The notes: generated by a model not told the origin, from the sequence alone. A DNA stretch of 64,000 bases from Cytophaga aurantiaca DSM 3654 (GCF_000379725.1 NZ_KB903664.1:124154-188153); one strand, 5' to 3'; shown: positions 16,365 to 26,278, counted from the first letter of the stretch. Numbers and translations are program-made.

Positions 16365-16649
16365 ATGACAGCAAAATATATAATTAAAAACATCTTTAGG
16401 ATTACTGGTCGCGGACTAGTACTAGCAGGTTATATTGAGGAAGGAGAAGTATTTATTGGTGATTATATTGAATTCAGCATATTTGAAAAAACTATAAAAA
16501 GAAAAATATTAGGAGTTGAAGGTATTAGAAAAGCGAATGCAGATAATACTAATACAGGCCTTCTTATTGAATGTCACAGTGAAAAAGAAATTGATGAGTT
16601 AGGTCAATGGATACCTAAAGACGAAATTGGATTGGTGACAAAAGACTAA
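16365..16649 (+). CDS. Small protein resembling an EF-Tu domain 2-like beta-barrel
   Basis: The frame opens at 16329, but the ATG at 16365 (MTAKYIIKNIFRITGRG) looks better, giving 94 residues. The strand pattern FRITGRGLVLAGYIEEGEVFIGDYIEF, KRKILGVEGIR and WIPKDEIGLV resembles the isolated beta-barrel domain 2 of translation GTPases (where RGTVVTGxVxxGxxxxGD is typical). It has no GTPase domain. Cytoplasmic, no signal peptide. Function unknown; comparable stand-alone domains occur in Bacteroidetes as hypothetical proteins. Confidence 0.65.
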   Translation: MTAKYIIKNIFRITGRGLVLAGYIEEGEVFIGDYIEFSIFEKTIKRKILGVEGIRKANADNTNTGLLIECHSEKEIDELGQWIPKDEIGLVTKD

Positions 16650-16696
16650 ATAATAAATACTAAGTAGATAATTCATAGATACGCCCCGCTTCATTG

Positions 16697-16725
16697 CCGT
16701 TGTGCTTTAGCCAACGGTTTTTTTC
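16697..16725 (+). terminator. Terminator after the EF-Tu-like small gene
   Basis: CCGTTG/CAACGG stem with an 8-9 base loop and a run of seven T's. Confidence 0.72.
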
Positions 16726-16764
16726 TTTTATAAAATTCTGAATTCGTTAATTATTTTCATCCGA

Positions 16765-19020
16765 TCAGAATATAAACCCAACTTTTATATTTGAATAGAC
16801 GGCGTTTATTTCCGGCGAATACATTGCTGTAATTTCCATTGGTAATGCTCCTATATCATAACCGATGCCTGCTGAAAATCCATTGATCCATTTTGCTTCT
16901 TTAGATTGCGTCTTGTCTGTTGACCATAAATTGTCATAATTATAAATACTTGTATTCACTCTTCCCAGTAGTAACAGATGACCTAAAAGATTATACTGAT
17001 AGCCTACCATGGCTATTGCTGTGGAGTTGGTAATGATCTGCCCTTCATTGATTCCTGCAAATGGAATCTGTTGATTTAATATATATTGTATACCGCCTGT
17101 AAAGTAATTGTCTAAAATAAAATCTTTTGAATTAATACAATAGGCTCCTTCCATTTTTAAGATAAGTGTTGATCGTATGCTTAATGGTTTGTACGTGATG
17201 TATTTTAATCTTAACCGATACAATTCAGGAGTGCCTTTGACTTTTGCTGAAATACCTTCAATGTAATTGTCTGTTGTGTCTGCAGATATATGCAATGAGC
17301 GGTTGTAATCTATTCCTATTTCAGCTAATAGTTCGTGGCCGCTGGTTGGGAAATTCGGGCTGTTGATCGTTTTCGATTCTGTTCGGATATAAGAAAATAT
17401 TTCAGTAAAATTTCCTCTGTAACTTATCTGTTCAGGCGTTACTTCCGGAGAGTATCGGACGTTTTGGAAATTTGTACCTGCTGTAACACTCCAATTAATG
17501 GTGAATACTTTTGTGAAATTTAAATCAAATAATGATTTATTGATATTATAAACGACTCGCTTATTTGATTCATCATAGAGATTCAATGGTAAATGATCGT
17601 ATTCGTAACTGATGTTAAAATAGGAATTTGTTTTTTTACCGAATGCCTGTCTATGCTGAACAAAGCCTCTGAAATACTCACCAACTGCAAACTTGGCCAT
17701 TGTTCTGGATTTGGTAAATAGCAGATCTCGTAGGGTTAGATTTGCTATGACAGCAAAGCCGGTAAATGTTAGATACGAAATGCCAACTTTAGCTTGTGTT
17801 AACGGAGCTTCTTTCACAATGCAGGTTAAATTTGCATGATCTTTCTCCGTAGGCGTTAATTGGTAATACACGTTTTTATAATACCGTGTTGAAAATGCAT
17901 TTCTAAAACCTGCATTCAATTCATCTATGGAATAAGAAGCACCTGCTTCAATTCCAAGCTTGTCCTGTAATAATTCTTTATTTGTTTTTTCTATTCCTAT
18001 AAATTCGATTTTATCAATTACTAATTTATGAGACTTCGGCAACCGTCCATCGGGGCTGTAGTGTATATGCTGAATTGCATTTAATGAATCGGCTAATTTT
18101 TTAAAAAACGGATAATACAGTTTCCCTATTTCTTTTCCGATTGCAATAATATCGTTTGCATCACTAAAACTTCCTGCAGAATATTTTTCCAAAGGTGGTT
18201 CAATGATCAGATCGCATAAACGTTTTTCTTTTACCAGATCTTCCGCATCTCTGTATTGTGTGATCTGGTAAAAAATATCCATGGCAGTATTCAGTTTTGA
18301 AATATCAGGAAGTCCTTCGAACAGATTTACTCCGATCACATAATCGGCTCCCATTTCTTTAACATCAATGACAGGGAAATTTCGAACGATACCACCATCT
18401 ACCAGTTTGGTTGAATCGTAACCAACTGCTGTAAAGATGCTGGGTATGGCCATGCTGGATCGGATTGCAGTTACGATCTCTCCCTGTGAATGTACAACGG
18501 CGTTGCCTGTTGACAGATCCGTTGCAATGCATTTAAAAGGAATATTGAATTTTGAAAAATCTTTTATATCATACACCGGTGAATACAATTGAGTCAATGT
18601 GAGCCATAATTCTTCAGATTCAATCAAGCCGGATGGTATTTGTGGCTGCAGTTTTTCTAAACCCAATTCAATGGAATACTTTGCATATTCGTCTTTTTCT
18701 TCAATGCTGATATTTTTGTAATCGGGCTTGTTGCTTAACAAGGTATTCCAGTTTAAGTCCCGGGCAATTTTTTCTATGTCATTTCCTGAGTACCCAATTG
18801 CATATAAACCGCCAATGACACTTCCCATGCTTGTTCCGGTAAGGTAATCGATCTTTAGTCCTGCACTATCGATCGCTTGTAAGATCCCGATATGTGCAAG
18901 TCCTTTTGCACCCCCGCCGCTTAGAACAAGACCTATCTTTGGTCGTTCCTGAGCAGTAGCCTGCAAATGGAAAAAGAATAATAAAAGAATAATTATAATT
19001 TGCGCTCTAAGTAATTTCAT
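16765..19020 (-). CDS. Patatin-like phospholipase fused to an outer-membrane barrel (PlpD-like)
   Basis: 751 residues: signal peptide (1-24, ...QATAQ); patatin domain with oxyanion loop SGGGAKG (34-40), nucleophile Ser64 in GTSMG and the catalytic Asp208 in VDGG; then a POTRA-like segment (about 330-410; IEFIGIEKTNKELLQDKLG) and a C-terminal Omp85-type barrel ending in Phe. This is the layout of type Vd autotransporters such as PlpD, in which a lipase passenger is carried by its own barrel. Role by family: phospholipase A exposed at or released from the cell surface. Single gene, convergent with the preceding small gene. Confidence 0.9.
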   Translation of the reverse strand: MKLLRAQIIIILLLFFFHLQATAQERPKIGLVLSGGGAKGLAHIGILQAIDSAGLKIDYLTGTSMGSVIGGLYAIGYSGNDIEKIARDLNWNTLLSNKPDYKNISIEEKDEYAKYSIELGLEKLQPQIPSGLIESEELWLTLTQLYSPVYDIKDFSKFNIPFKCIATDLSTGNAVVHSQGEIVTAIRSSMAIPSIFTAVGYDSTKLVDGGIVRNFPVIDVKEMGADYVIGVNLFEGLPDISKLNTAMDIFYQITQYRDAEDLVKEKRLCDLIIEPPLEKYSAGSFSDANDIIAIGKEIGKLYYPFFKKLADSLNAIQHIHYSPDGRLPKSHKLVIDKIEFIGIEKTNKELLQDKLGIEAGASYSIDELNAGFRNAFSTRYYKNVYYQLTPTEKDHANLTCIVKEAPLTQAKVGISYLTFTGFAVIANLTLRDLLFTKSRTMAKFAVGEYFRGFVQHRQAFGKKTNSYFNISYEYDHLPLNLYDESNKRVVYNINKSLFDLNFTKVFTINWSVTAGTNFQNVRYSPEVTPEQISYRGNFTEIFSYIRTESKTINSPNFPTSGHELLAEIGIDYNRSLHISADTTDNYIEGISAKVKGTPELYRLRLKYITYKPLSIRSTLILKMEGAYCINSKDFILDNYFTGGIQYILNQQIPFAGINEGQIITNSTAIAMVGYQYNLLGHLLLLGRVNTSIYNYDNLWSTDKTQSKEAKWINGFSAGIGYDIGALPMEITAMYSPEINAVYSNIKVGFIF

Positions 19021-19172
19021 GGAATAAATACTATTTTTGAAAAGTAGTACATGATGTTTAACATGTAATTGAATCTGAAAAAAGGGGTAATGCTCTTTTC
19101 AAATATAATTCGTTTAAAATAATAATTCATATTTTTACCTGAAAGAAATAATTCAATTAATAGAAAAGCCCT

Positions 19173-20234
19173 ATGAATAATCAGTCTCCAGCACATTCTT
19201 TTTACGATACCACCATACGTATGATTTTTCTTCTGATCATTATCGTGTGGTGTCTGTTGATTTTAAATCCGTTTGCAAACGTATTGCTTTGGAGCCTTAT
19301 ATTGGCGCTGGCTATGTTGCCTTTGCATCGGTTTCTATCTAAAAAACTTGGCGAGAAGCCAAAATTAGCTTCGTTCATACTTGTTTTTAGTTTTTTGCTT
19401 TTGGTAATCATACCGCTCTTCGTAGTAGTCACATCGCTTGTGGAAGAAGTGATGCAGCTCAAGGCAACGTATGTTACAGATCCGCTTACTATTCCGGCGC
19501 CAGATGAAAAAATTAAATCGTTGCCGGTGATAGGTAAAAAACTATACACAAACTGGCTGGCGATCTCAACAGACAAAGATGCATTTGTACAGTCGCATCA
19601 GGAGCAGCTTATCGAGTTTGGTAAAGTATTTATGAAAGGTATCTTAGGAGCTGTAAGCAGCATCATACAACTTATTTTATCTCTTTGCATAGCAGGTGTG
19701 TTATTGGCATACGATGATACCGGCAAGTGGCTGCGGGAGTTTTTTATAAAAATTGCAGGTAGCAGGGGAGATGAGTTTGCAGATCTTACCGTTAAAATAG
19801 TTAGTAGTGTTGTGAAAGGTGTTCTTGGCGAAGGCTTTGTTTTAGCGCTGTTGCATGGTGTGGTGTTTATGCTCGCAGGTGTACCGTACCCGGGTATTCT
19901 GACCTTGGTGGTATTTGTTTTTGCTATAGTACAGGTGCCGGCGTTTTTTGTTTCAATTCCGGTTGTGATATACTTTTTTGTAACAAAAGAAACCATGCCT
20001 GCTGTTATGTGGTCTGTACTTATGATTCTGGTAAGTCTTTCGGATAATATACTCACGCCGTTGATGCTTGGCAAAGGCGCGCCTGTACCGATGGTTGTCA
20101 TATTTATTGGTGTGATCGGAGGCTTTGTATTGTCGGGTTTTATAGGGCTGTTTACAGGTGCTATTGTAATGTCATTGGGCTATAAATTATTTCTTGAGTG
20201 GATTAGGCCGGGTAACACGCTCGTTAAAGAATAA
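19173..20234 (+). CDS. AI-2E (PerM/UPF0118) family membrane protein
   Basis: 353 residues with about eight hydrophobic segments in the family pattern: two near the N-terminus (16-50), one at 60-85, a soluble stretch (about 90-155), then helices from 155 on, including GVLGEGFVLALLHGVVFMLAGVPYPG and SDNILTPLMLGKGAPVPMVVIFIGVIGGF, which are characteristic AI-2E blocks. Family members are proposed exporters of autoinducer-2 or small ions, so the substrate here cannot be told. The next gene follows closely in the same direction but has its own -7 box. Confidence 0.88.
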   Translation: MNNQSPAHSFYDTTIRMIFLLIIIVWCLLILNPFANVLLWSLILALAMLPLHRFLSKKLGEKPKLASFILVFSFLLLVIIPLFVVVTSLVEEVMQLKATYVTDPLTIPAPDEKIKSLPVIGKKLYTNWLAISTDKDAFVQSHQEQLIEFGKVFMKGILGAVSSIIQLILSLCIAGVLLAYDDTGKWLREFFIKIAGSRGDEFADLTVKIVSSVVKGVLGEGFVLALLHGVVFMLAGVPYPGILTLVVFVFAIVQVPAFFVSIPVVIYFFVTKETMPAVMWSVLMILVSLSDNILTPLMLGKGAPVPMVVIFIGVIGGFVLSGFIGLFTGAIVMSLGYKLFLEWIRPGNTLVKE

Positions 20235-20284
20235 TCAACGACTTCGTGTAATTAATATAAATAAAAAGTTTGCTGAAGTTTTTA

Positions 20285-20292
20285 TATTTTTG
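20285..20292 (+). promoter_or_regulatory. Bacteroidetes -7 box before the DUF502 gene
   Basis: TATTTTTG matches TAnnTTTG 22 bases before the ATG at 20315. Its position argues for that ATG over the upstream in-frame ATG at 20270. Confidence 0.55.
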
Positions 20293-20314
20293 TACGCTGC
20301 TACAAGACTTATTT

Positions 20315-20905
20315 ATGAAAAAAATACTGATTATATTAAAAAATACATTGTTACGAGGCATTGTATTTACAGTACCGATATTGGTGGTTGTTATTGTACT
20401 CGAACAGGTATTTGAAAAACTTCAGCAAATAGCAAATCCCATAGCAGATCTATTGCCGTATCATTCTCTTTTTGGAATTGGTAAAGCATATTGGGCTGTT
20501 TTTTTAATACTCATTTTGGTTGGTCTTTTGATGGGATTGGTTGCCAGACTTAAAGTAGCAATGAATTCTGTAATCTGGCTTGAAGATAATTTATTGAATC
20601 GTTTGCCGGGTTACACGTTTATGAAGCAAATGGGTGAATCAATGATTGGAGCAAATGATACATCAGCTTATAAAGTGGTATTGTTAGATATTGAAGATTC
20701 CTGGCAGCTGGCCTATCTTGTGGAAGAACTCGATGGCAATATGATTGCGGTGTATGTACCTAGTGTGCCCAGTGCATTGGATGGAGATTTGTTCTATGTG
20801 CCCAAAAGTCGTATTAAAGAAACATTCATTTCTTATAAGGATAGTATCCGATTACTGCATTGTCAGGGACGGGGATCTAAAAAAATTATGAAAGGGGTAT
20901 TCTGA
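20315..20905 (+). CDS. DUF502 family membrane protein
   Basis: 196 residues from the ATG at 20315 (MKKILIILKNTLLRGIVF); the frame is open from 20270. Two hydrophobic helices (about 12-32 and 62-85) are followed by a soluble domain with the DUF502 blocks LLNRLPGYTFMKQMGE, FYVPKSRIKETF and VPSVPSALDGDLFYVP, corresponding to the family's phase of conserved Pro and Gly residues. Family function unknown. It lies downstream of the AI-2E gene, 80 bases apart. Confidence 0.8.
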   Translation: MKKILIILKNTLLRGIVFTVPILVVVIVLEQVFEKLQQIANPIADLLPYHSLFGIGKAYWAVFLILILVGLLMGLVARLKVAMNSVIWLEDNLLNRLPGYTFMKQMGESMIGANDTSAYKVVLLDIEDSWQLAYLVEELDGNMIAVYVPSVPSALDGDLFYVPKSRIKETFISYKDSIRLLHCQGRGSKKIMKGVF

Positions 20906-21041
20906 TTTTAAACCTGATTGATTATTTTATTCAAATTTGCTTTCATATTCATAGAAGTATCGCAATACATTTGAATTTACATGCATTATATGAATCTTTA
21001 TAAAGGGATTGCCATGATCATTTTACTTTTATTAAAACAGG

Positions 21042-21866
21042 ATGCGTCTTTTACTTTTTAATATTCAGCAGTACCGTATGTTCAGAATGTGTTCGCTCAT
21101 TCTTTTTATACAGGTGCTTATATCTTTCAAGAGTAGTGCACAATCATATCCTGTAAATTATACAGGCTGGTATGGCTATGAAGGCTACCATGCTTTTAGA
21201 GAAGGTAAGCCCTGGGGATTAATGGGTGAAGCGTTCTGGATCCGGGATGAAGTGATACTGAAACAAAATGCCTTGTTTGCCAGAGTCGGACTGAATTATT
21301 ATTTGCCTTCGGGTAACCGCATCAATGCAGGGATTGCGTATCAATATAATTATCCGTATGATGAGGCATCGAAGCCATACAACTGGCCGGATTACAGGTT
21401 GTTTCAGCAATACCTGATCCGTATAGCACGACCGAAAGGCATGTGGCAATTTCGTTTCAGAATAGAAGAACGCTGGCTTGGCAGAAAGACAGATCCTGCA
21501 CAATCGACGTTTGATTATTACAAATATGAAACGTCGTTCATCATGATGGCTAAAAAATCCTTTAATCTGGGTGAAAAATATTATGCCGTTGTATATGACG
21601 AGATCTGGTTGGTCTTTAATCCTGCGGATCGGATCTTAGATCAGAACCGGGCATACCTGGGCTTTGGAATGAATCTGGATGAAAAAAAGGAATGGAGACT
21701 GGAACTCGGATACATGAATCAACCTAATTTTGATGACTCGCCAGATACAGATAACAGAGCCAGAATGAATCATGCACTGCGTGTTACGCTTACTTCAGAT
21801 ATACCATTCAGGCGCGGAGGAGCTTCGAAGAAGAATAAAGCAATGGAGAAACTTAAAACGTTATAG
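21042..21866 (+). CDS. DUF2490-like outer-membrane protein
   Basis: 274 residues from the first ATG; starts at 21075 (MFRMCSLILFIQVLISF) give a better signal peptide ending ...KSSAQ. The mature part shows the DUF2490 pattern: LFQQYLIRIARPKGMWQFRFRIEERWLG, VVYDEIWLVF, FGMNLDEKKEWRLELGYMNQ. Predicted outer-membrane barrel of unknown role. Related in pattern to the protein at 14261 on the other strand, with no close neighbour in common. Confidence 0.75.
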   Translation: MRLLLFNIQQYRMFRMCSLILFIQVLISFKSSAQSYPVNYTGWYGYEGYHAFREGKPWGLMGEAFWIRDEVILKQNALFARVGLNYYLPSGNRINAGIAYQYNYPYDEASKPYNWPDYRLFQQYLIRIARPKGMWQFRFRIEERWLGRKTDPAQSTFDYYKYETSFIMMAKKSFNLGEKYYAVVYDEIWLVFNPADRILDQNRAYLGFGMNLDEKKEWRLELGYMNQPNFDDSPDTDNRARMNHALRVTLTSDIPFRRGGASKKNKAMEKLKTL

Positions 21867-21949
21867 GTGAAAATGATTTTATTGGACAACTGTTGCTGTT
21901 GGGGGATTTTTATATTTACTTTTAATGAATTGAATGAATACTATCGTAT

Positions 21950-22657
21950 ATGAAAAAAAGCATCTTTATTTTATTGATTTCTTTATTCGCTTATCAGGCA
22001 CATTCTCAGGTATTGATTTCATTGCTCTTGGGAGATAAACTGAATTCTGATAAAATTGAATTCGGTTTGGAAGGCGGAGCAAACTTCTCCCACATCTCTT
22101 CCTTGCAATCAACGAAGTATGTTCCGACTTTTAATTTAGGTTTCTATTTTGATATTCAGATTAAAAAATCGTGGCGCTTGTATACAGGCGTGCTGGTAAA
22201 ATCAAATTTAGGGACAAAAGAGTTATCTGCTTCTGATTTAATTCAGCTACATGCTTCAACATACAATGCAAGCGGAACATACAGTCAGAAAATAGATTAT
22301 TTTTTAGTACCTGTATTAGCCAAATATCAATTCAAAAATAGAATCTATCTGGAAGCCGGTCCGCAAGCGGGTTTAATGACGAAGGGCTGGGTTGAATTCA
22401 AATCTGATAGTGGTAATACGACTGCAAAGATCAAAGAAAAAAATACGGACAATATTCATCGCATTGATTTTGGTTTTGTTGGCGGCTTTGGATATAAATT
22501 TCAAAAAACACAAGGCGTAACGATTGGGGTGAAATACTATTATGGATTAACGGATGTATACAAAGACATTGCAGGCAGCAATAACAGTTCATTTTTTATT
22601 AAGTTAAATATTCCGATTGGCGCAGGTAAAAAGAATAAAGATGCTGTTGCTGAATAA
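21950..22657 (+). CDS. PorT-like/outer-membrane beta-barrel protein
   Basis: 235 residues with a signal peptide (1-19, ...HSQ). The mature part begins FGLEGGANFSHISS and has the evenly spaced strands of the Bacteroidetes OMP_b-brl_2 family (GFYFDIQIKKSWRLYTGVLV, YFLVPVLAKYQF, IYLEAGPQAGLMTKG, GVKYYYGLTDVY). Likely a small outer-membrane barrel; function not inferable. Followed by a strong terminator. Confidence 0.8.
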   Translation: MKKSIFILLISLFAYQAHSQVLISLLLGDKLNSDKIEFGLEGGANFSHISSLQSTKYVPTFNLGFYFDIQIKKSWRLYTGVLVKSNLGTKELSASDLIQLHASTYNASGTYSQKIDYFLVPVLAKYQFKNRIYLEAGPQAGLMTKGWVEFKSDSGNTTAKIKEKNTDNIHRIDFGFVGGFGYKFQKTQGVTIGVKYYYGLTDVYKDIAGSNNSSFFIKLNIPIGAGKKNKDAVAE

Positions 22658-22680
22658 TTGATCAAGAAAAATTAAAATGA

Positions 22681-22718
22681 AAAAATCCGTTCCGATTGCT
22701 CGGGACGGATTTTTTTTA
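22681..22718. terminator. Bidirectional terminator
   Basis: AAAAATCCGT-T-CCG / CGG-G-ACGGATTTTTTTT lies between two convergent genes, with A- and T-runs on either side. Confidence 0.88.
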
Positions 22719-22734
22719 TTGAATACAATATATT

Positions 22735-23853
22735 TTACAATCCAAATCGGTATTGCAGACCTGCAATTACTTGGGTTCTCCCTCCAAAGAAACCAGCTTC
22801 GGCTCTTATCATCCAGTGTCTGTTAAATTGAAATTGGCTACCTACTAAGAAGTTCCACATTTGTGTTGGTCTTTTAGAAAGAGAATATTGTACGGTTGCT
22901 TTTTCTGCATTCGTTACCACAGTAGATAAACCGTCTAAGGTAGCTTCAGCTTTAGCCAGTGCATTTTCTGCCGCATCTTTTTTTGCTATGTTTCCAGGTC
23001 TTTGCTGTTCCGCCGGACTAAGTCCAGCCCACCAGGTGTCAACGTTTTGCTGTGCATCATCAATTTTGGTGTAGCCATTATCTATTTTCTGTTCGATGCC
23101 CTCTGTATTAAACAGATCTCCTATAGGCATTGAGCCGGATGTACTGGAACTCATTTTTAAACGAAAACCTCCGACCCAAAAAGTAACATTTTGATCGGGC
23201 TTATGCAGTTTGAACGCTTTCCCAACTCTTGGTCCGAATATATAGATAAAGGCTGGTTTGTCTAACTGTGGAATATCGGTCCAGGTGAAGTTCATATCCA
23301 TCGCCATCCAGCAGCCTTTGATACCCATTGTTGGAGTTAGTCCAAAACCGGCTGTCGTGCCTTGGAAATTTGCTTTCGTTTGAAAACTTGCAATGCTTTG
23401 CCAATCAGAGCCAGGCACGGATGGGTCTGTCGGGATCTGGAGATCAATATCAATTGCAGTAGATGAATTTGATTTGGCAAGAATCCCGTAAACATTCAGA
23501 AAGGGAAGCACCCACACATCCGGACGTATATTGATTCCTTGTGACGTGGCAGTTGCATTATTGAAGTGAACAATGTTGTCCATGTTGTACATGGTGCCAT
23601 GATTGAAACCAACTTGTAGATTGCTAACAGTGATGTCCGATTTTTGCCATAAATAATTTAGCCCCAATCCTCCTGAATACGGAAGTTTAAAACCTTTCGC
23701 GGCAACCTTCTTTCCCCATATAGGCAGCAGATAAGGATAAGGTTCTTCTTGTTTAACAGTGTCTTTTTTAAGATTGTCTCTATCGGAGAATACCTGAGCT
23801 TGCCCCAATAAACAGGAAGATGTAAAAAGGAACGTAAGTATATACTTTGTCAT
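22735..23853 (-). CDS. Outer-membrane barrel-like protein with an inserted helical segment
   Basis: 372 residues, signal peptide 1-19 (...LLGQAQ). The opening PYLLPIWGKKVAAKGFKLPYSGGLGLNY matches a conserved start seen in a family of outer-membrane proteins of unknown role (LPIWG, then G-[YF]-xLP). The barrel strands are interrupted by about 70 residues (roughly 245-315) rich in Ala, Glu and Gln that look helical. The last residues QVIAGLQYRFGL form a terminal barrel strand. Function unknown. Confidence 0.7.
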   Translation of the reverse strand: MTKYILTFLFTSSCLLGQAQVFSDRDNLKKDTVKQEEPYPYLLPIWGKKVAAKGFKLPYSGGLGLNYLWQKSDITVSNLQVGFNHGTMYNMDNIVHFNNATATSQGINIRPDVWVLPFLNVYGILAKSNSSTAIDIDLQIPTDPSVPGSDWQSIASFQTKANFQGTTAGFGLTPTMGIKGCWMAMDMNFTWTDIPQLDKPAFIYIFGPRVGKAFKLHKPDQNVTFWVGGFRLKMSSSTSGSMPIGDLFNTEGIEQKIDNGYTKIDDAQQNVDTWWAGLSPAEQQRPGNIAKKDAAENALAKAEATLDGLSTVVTNAEKATVQYSLSKRPTQMWNFLVGSQFQFNRHWMIRAEAGFFGGRTQVIAGLQYRFGL

Positions 23854-24133
23854 CAGTTAAAAATTTAGTTTATAATACAAGTATACATGTTTTAATTAAT
23901 TTTTTTATGATTTTATAACATGTTTTTTGTGCCACATATTTTACGGTTCAAATAAATGAAAATTTAAAGTGAGAATATTGATACTTGTCATAATAAGGTA
24001 CTGACGATATAGGGTGAGATAAAAGTCAAAAAATAACATTATCTTTCCAGAGTTTTAAATGCTCTTTTAAAAGCATTTTGCTATTTAAAACAAGTAGTCT
24101 TTTATTTTTATATAATTATAAATTACAACGCAT

Positions 24134-26254
24134 ATGAATATTCGTTTAATCAGATCAGGAATGTTTTTTTTATTCCTTGCAATGATATGCAATGGTGTAT
24201 CTGCACAATGGCCTAAAGTTGTTACAGGCAAGAATGCTGAAAAAATTACCATCTATCAGTTTCAGCCTGAAAGTGTAGAAGGTAATATGGTTAGTGGCCG
24301 TTCTCCTTTTTCAATCCAATACAAATCTTCAGATGATTATCTTTTCGGATTGTTTTGGTTTGACGCTACTGTATCAACAAATACGAAAACTCAAGTTACC
24401 ACACTTGTAAGCATAACGGTTACGGATATTAAATTGCCGGATGTAACGGATACAACTAAAATTGCTGAGATCAGATCTATTTTGGAAACAGAAATCCCTA
24501 AGCTTAAGATCTCCGGTTCAATGGCAGATATACATGTTGCATTAAAAGAAGAACAAGACAATACAAATAAAAATTTTAATAATAATGCTCCGTTCATCTA
24601 TTATAAGAATGCGCCTACAACGCTTGTTATTATTGATGGAGAACCTAAGATCGAAGAAGATAAAGAACTGAATGTAAAGCGTGTGATCAATACGGCATTT
24701 TTACTTGTTCAGGATCCCGGCAATAGTAAGTTTTATTTGTATGGTGGCAGTGCATGGTATGTTTCTTCAACAGCAAAAGAAGGGTATGTTGAAACCACAA
24801 AGCTTCCGGGCAATGTTTCTGCTTTAGATAAAAAATTAAAAAGTGAAGGTAAGTTAAATGAAGCTCCTGTATCAAAAGATTCTAAAGAAGAAAAGGAAGC
24901 TGCGCCTGCGATTTTGATCAGTACTGTTCCGGCTGAGCTGATACAAACAAAAGGGGAGGCACAATTTTCAAATGTAGAAGGCACAAGTTTGCTTTTTATT
25001 TCGAATTCAGAAGATGATATTTTCAAAAATATCAATGATCAGAAGTATTATGTATTACTCTCAGGAAGATGGTATGCCGCTCCGAAGTTAGATGGTACCT
25101 GGGAATATATTGCAGCTGATAAATTACCGGCAGACTTTAAAAAAATACCGGCAGGTTCTGAAAAGGATGATGTGCTTGCAAGTATTGCCGGCACAGATGC
25201 CAGTAAGGATGCGGTTAAAGAAGCACAGGTTCCTCAGACAGCAAAAGTAAGCAGAGATTCTGCAACGTGTACCGTAACATATAATGGTGAGCCGGTGTTT
25301 GAAAAAATTGAAGGCACATCACTAGAGCTTGCAAAGAACACAAGTAGCACGGTGATCAAATCCGGTAAAAGTTATTATGTATTGGAAAGCGGTGTTTGGT
25401 TTATATCTGAAAATGCAAAAGGCCCGTGGAAGGTAAGTGATGAACGTCCAAAAGATCTGGATAAGATACCACCAAGCTCACCGGCTTACAATGCACAGAA
25501 TGTATACATATATGAAACAACACCTCAGTTTGTGTATGTTGGTTATACACCAGCATACATGGGCTGTTATGTGTATGGCGGTACGGTAGTATATGGAACA
25601 GGGTATTATTACAATCCATGGTATGGCCCGTATTATTATCCAATGCCGATGACGTATGGATATAGCATGCATTATAGTCCGTATATGGGTTGGAGCATGA
25701 GCGTTCATTCTTATTATGGTTGTTATCACGCGGTATATTTCGGACCGCCAATGTATCGTCCTCCATACTATGCACACTATCATGGTGGCATGTATGGCCC
25801 GCATGGTCCAACGTATATACATAATGATATAAATATAAATGTTGATCGTTCGAATAATATCTATAACAAACGGAATGGTGCCACAACCAATGATGTTAAG
25901 AGAGGAAATTATTCGAAGCCAAGTACGATGGATAAAAGTAATGGGCAACGTGGACAATCCACTGGCGCACCGCGTGCAACAACGGGTCAACGCAATCAGA
26001 ATGCAGGAGGTAATAATACAGGAACACGTCAGCCTGCCGGTGGAAATGGGAACGCAGGGAATGCAAATAGAGCAGGTGCGGGCAATGCAGGTGCAGGAGG
26101 CGGCGGTGGACAGATGAATCGTCAGCAGCCAGAGGGTGGCGGCAATATGGGCGGCGGAGATGGTGGATTTGGCGGACGCGGCGGATTTGGTGGTGCAGGC
26201 GGTGGTGGTATGGGTGGCGGCGGTCGCATGGGTGGCGGTGGTAGAGGAAGATAA
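24134..26254 (+). CDS. Large secreted protein with Tyr/Gly-rich C-terminal tail
   Basis: 706 residues. Signal peptide 1-24 (...GVSAQ). The first ~460 residues begin WPKVVTGKNAEKITIYQFQPESVEGN, a start typical of Bacteroidetes proteins annotated as carbohydrate-binding family V/XII, with internally similar segments around 260-330 and 375-440 (both containing VEGTSL/IEGTSL and a YYVLLSGRWY/YYVLESGVWF motif). Residues about 460-560 are extremely rich in Tyr, Pro, Gly and Met (YYYNPWYGPYYYP), and the last ~130 are Asn/Gly-rich, ending in long poly-Gly tracts. This suggests a surface or matrix protein. The function is unproven. A perfect terminator follows. Confidence 0.75.
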   Translation: MNIRLIRSGMFFLFLAMICNGVSAQWPKVVTGKNAEKITIYQFQPESVEGNMVSGRSPFSIQYKSSDDYLFGLFWFDATVSTNTKTQVTTLVSITVTDIKLPDVTDTTKIAEIRSILETEIPKLKISGSMADIHVALKEEQDNTNKNFNNNAPFIYYKNAPTTLVIIDGEPKIEEDKELNVKRVINTAFLLVQDPGNSKFYLYGGSAWYVSSTAKEGYVETTKLPGNVSALDKKLKSEGKLNEAPVSKDSKEEKEAAPAILISTVPAELIQTKGEAQFSNVEGTSLLFISNSEDDIFKNINDQKYYVLLSGRWYAAPKLDGTWEYIAADKLPADFKKIPAGSEKDDVLASIAGTDASKDAVKEAQVPQTAKVSRDSATCTVTYNGEPVFEKIEGTSLELAKNTSSTVIKSGKSYYVLESGVWFISENAKGPWKVSDERPKDLDKIPPSSPAYNAQNVYIYETTPQFVYVGYTPAYMGCYVYGGTVVYGTGYYYNPWYGPYYYPMPMTYGYSMHYSPYMGWSMSVHSYYGCYHAVYFGPPMYRPPYYAHYHGGMYGPHGPTYIHNDININVDRSNNIYNKRNGATTNDVKRGNYSKPSTMDKSNGQRGQSTGAPRATTGQRNQNAGGNNTGTRQPAGGNGNAGNANRAGAGNAGAGGGGGQMNRQQPEGGGNMGGGDGGFGGRGGFGGAGGGGMGGGGRMGGGGRGR

Positions 26255-26278
26255 TATTCATTAGGTATACATTCAATA

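Noticed and set aside
25401-25990. Long minus-strand frames (161-170 codons) in the tail of the large secreted protein
   Set aside because: They are antisense to the Tyr/Gly-rich coding region and are explained by its biased composition; no start signals or family similarity.
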